Positions 63,496-64,000 of a DNA stretch of 64,000 nt are shown here, piece after piece (within the stretch, counting starts at the first letter, position 1; every line of letters begins with the position of its first letter). The translations under genes and the position numbers were made by a program. Origin of the DNA: Undaria pinnatifida (Eukaryota > Sar > Phaeophyceae > Laminariales > Alariaceae). The notes beneath the pieces are model-generated. The model was not told the DNA's origin, ran no database searches, and saw nothing but the letters and a program-made list of their open reading frames with translations. The stretch lies in assembly GCA_012845835.1 (NCBI GenBank), contig JABAKD010000028.1, positions 3,126,242-3,190,241 on the forward strand, read 5' to 3'.

Positions 63496-64000
63496 TCAGT
63501 TGTTATAACGGAAAAAGAAGTGAAGTCCATCTTGCTGACCTGTTGGGCTTCCTCGCAGCACGATCGCTGGTAACGTCACGGCGCTAGCGTATTGGAGTAC
63601 ATCATACACGGGTATTCCTAGGTCATCATATGGTGGAGAATGTCAAGGTGGGAGCCGTCGATGGACTCTCAGAAGCAGTCGAAAAACCGATCTCGATTAT
63701 GGTTCTCTTCGCCGAAGAAAGGAGTTGCCAAAGGCTGCAAACTCATCATTCATCCGACATGCCAAATACAAATATTGCCACTCCCTGGATACGAATTTCA
63801 TATAACGATATTCGTAGATACTTAACAGTTACAGATATCAAAATTTGATACGAGCAAGTAATCCGTCCTACATGGTGCGCCTGGAGGAAGATATGTCGGC
63901 GTTTTGGAATTAACTTATGAAGCTGGCAAAGGGCTGCACATAAAGCCGGCAGATGATTTCCGCCGGTCGAGGAGGCGGCAGATCAATCATGAGGAATTGC

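Overview
The window reads as nuclear DNA of a repeat-rich, intron-rich eukaryote, most likely a unicellular alga or other protist. A photosynthetic stramenopile such as a diatom or a relative fits best, but this is inference and no marker gene is present. Introns follow GT-AG, base composition is close to balanced, and the only recognisable host proteins are ionotropic-glutamate-receptor-like (iGluR). No canonical tRNA, no rRNA, no CRISPR and no bacterial operon was seen. Most long open frames are by-products of poly-C/poly-G tracts or microsatellites.

Host genes. A single iGluR-like gene runs on the + strand from about 8.9 to 29.5 kb. At least fifteen short exons can be placed, and almost all are linked by matching splice phase. 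In order they encode the amino-terminal ANF-receptor/periplasmic-binding-like domain (8.90-14.0 kb), the linker and ligand-binding half S1 (14.5-17.1 kb), membrane helix M1 (18.5 kb), ligand-binding half S2 (19.4-28.96 kb) and helix M4 with the C-terminus (29.17-29.47 kb). The first exon and the pore/M3 exon were not found. A second gene of the family is represented by its first exon only (about 42.83-43.22 kb); it ends at the same protein position and in the same splice phase as the missing first exon of gene 1.

Mobile DNA makes up most of the rest. (1) Repeat A is a dispersed retroposon-like family with a constant 3' end, variable 5' truncation and long C tracts; at least 15 copies are present (1-1.8, 15.7-16.5, 22.2, 33.4-34.3, 35.9-37.6, 38.9-39.3, 42.4-42.6, 44.2, 45.2-47.4 and 48.6-50.1 kb). 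One copy has a 14-bp target duplication and a paralogous empty site. (2) A tRNA-derived SINE lies at 3.1-3.5, 5.1-5.6, 6.5-6.75, 25.6-26.0, 48.4 and 52.1-52.5 kb. (3) Family C has a pyrimidine-rich 5' tract and a (CAA)n tail (35.5-57.5 kb). (4) Family D has a poly(A) tail and a 3' hairpin (9.6, 30.3 and 32.4 kb). (5) Three MITE-like families with inverted ends lie near 1.4 kb (M), at 9.3-40.1 kb (E) and at 21.1-24.9 kb (F). (6) A decayed Ty1/Copia retrotransposon lies on the - strand at 57.7-63.5 kb (gag, zinc knuckle, integrase, reverse transcriptase, RNase H).

Other structure includes an 850-bp segmental duplication with tRNA-like parts (44.3-45.2 and 50.15-51.0 kb), an irregular satellite with CCAATCA motifs (52.6-53.9 kb), strong hairpins built on CCAGTCGAAAA (39.5 and 41.2 kb), and expanded microsatellites (55.0-55.2 and 56.9-57.1 kb). 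The iGluR gene keeps coherent exons although its introns have repeatedly received transposons; the 43-kb gene fragment and the Copia element appear to be decaying.
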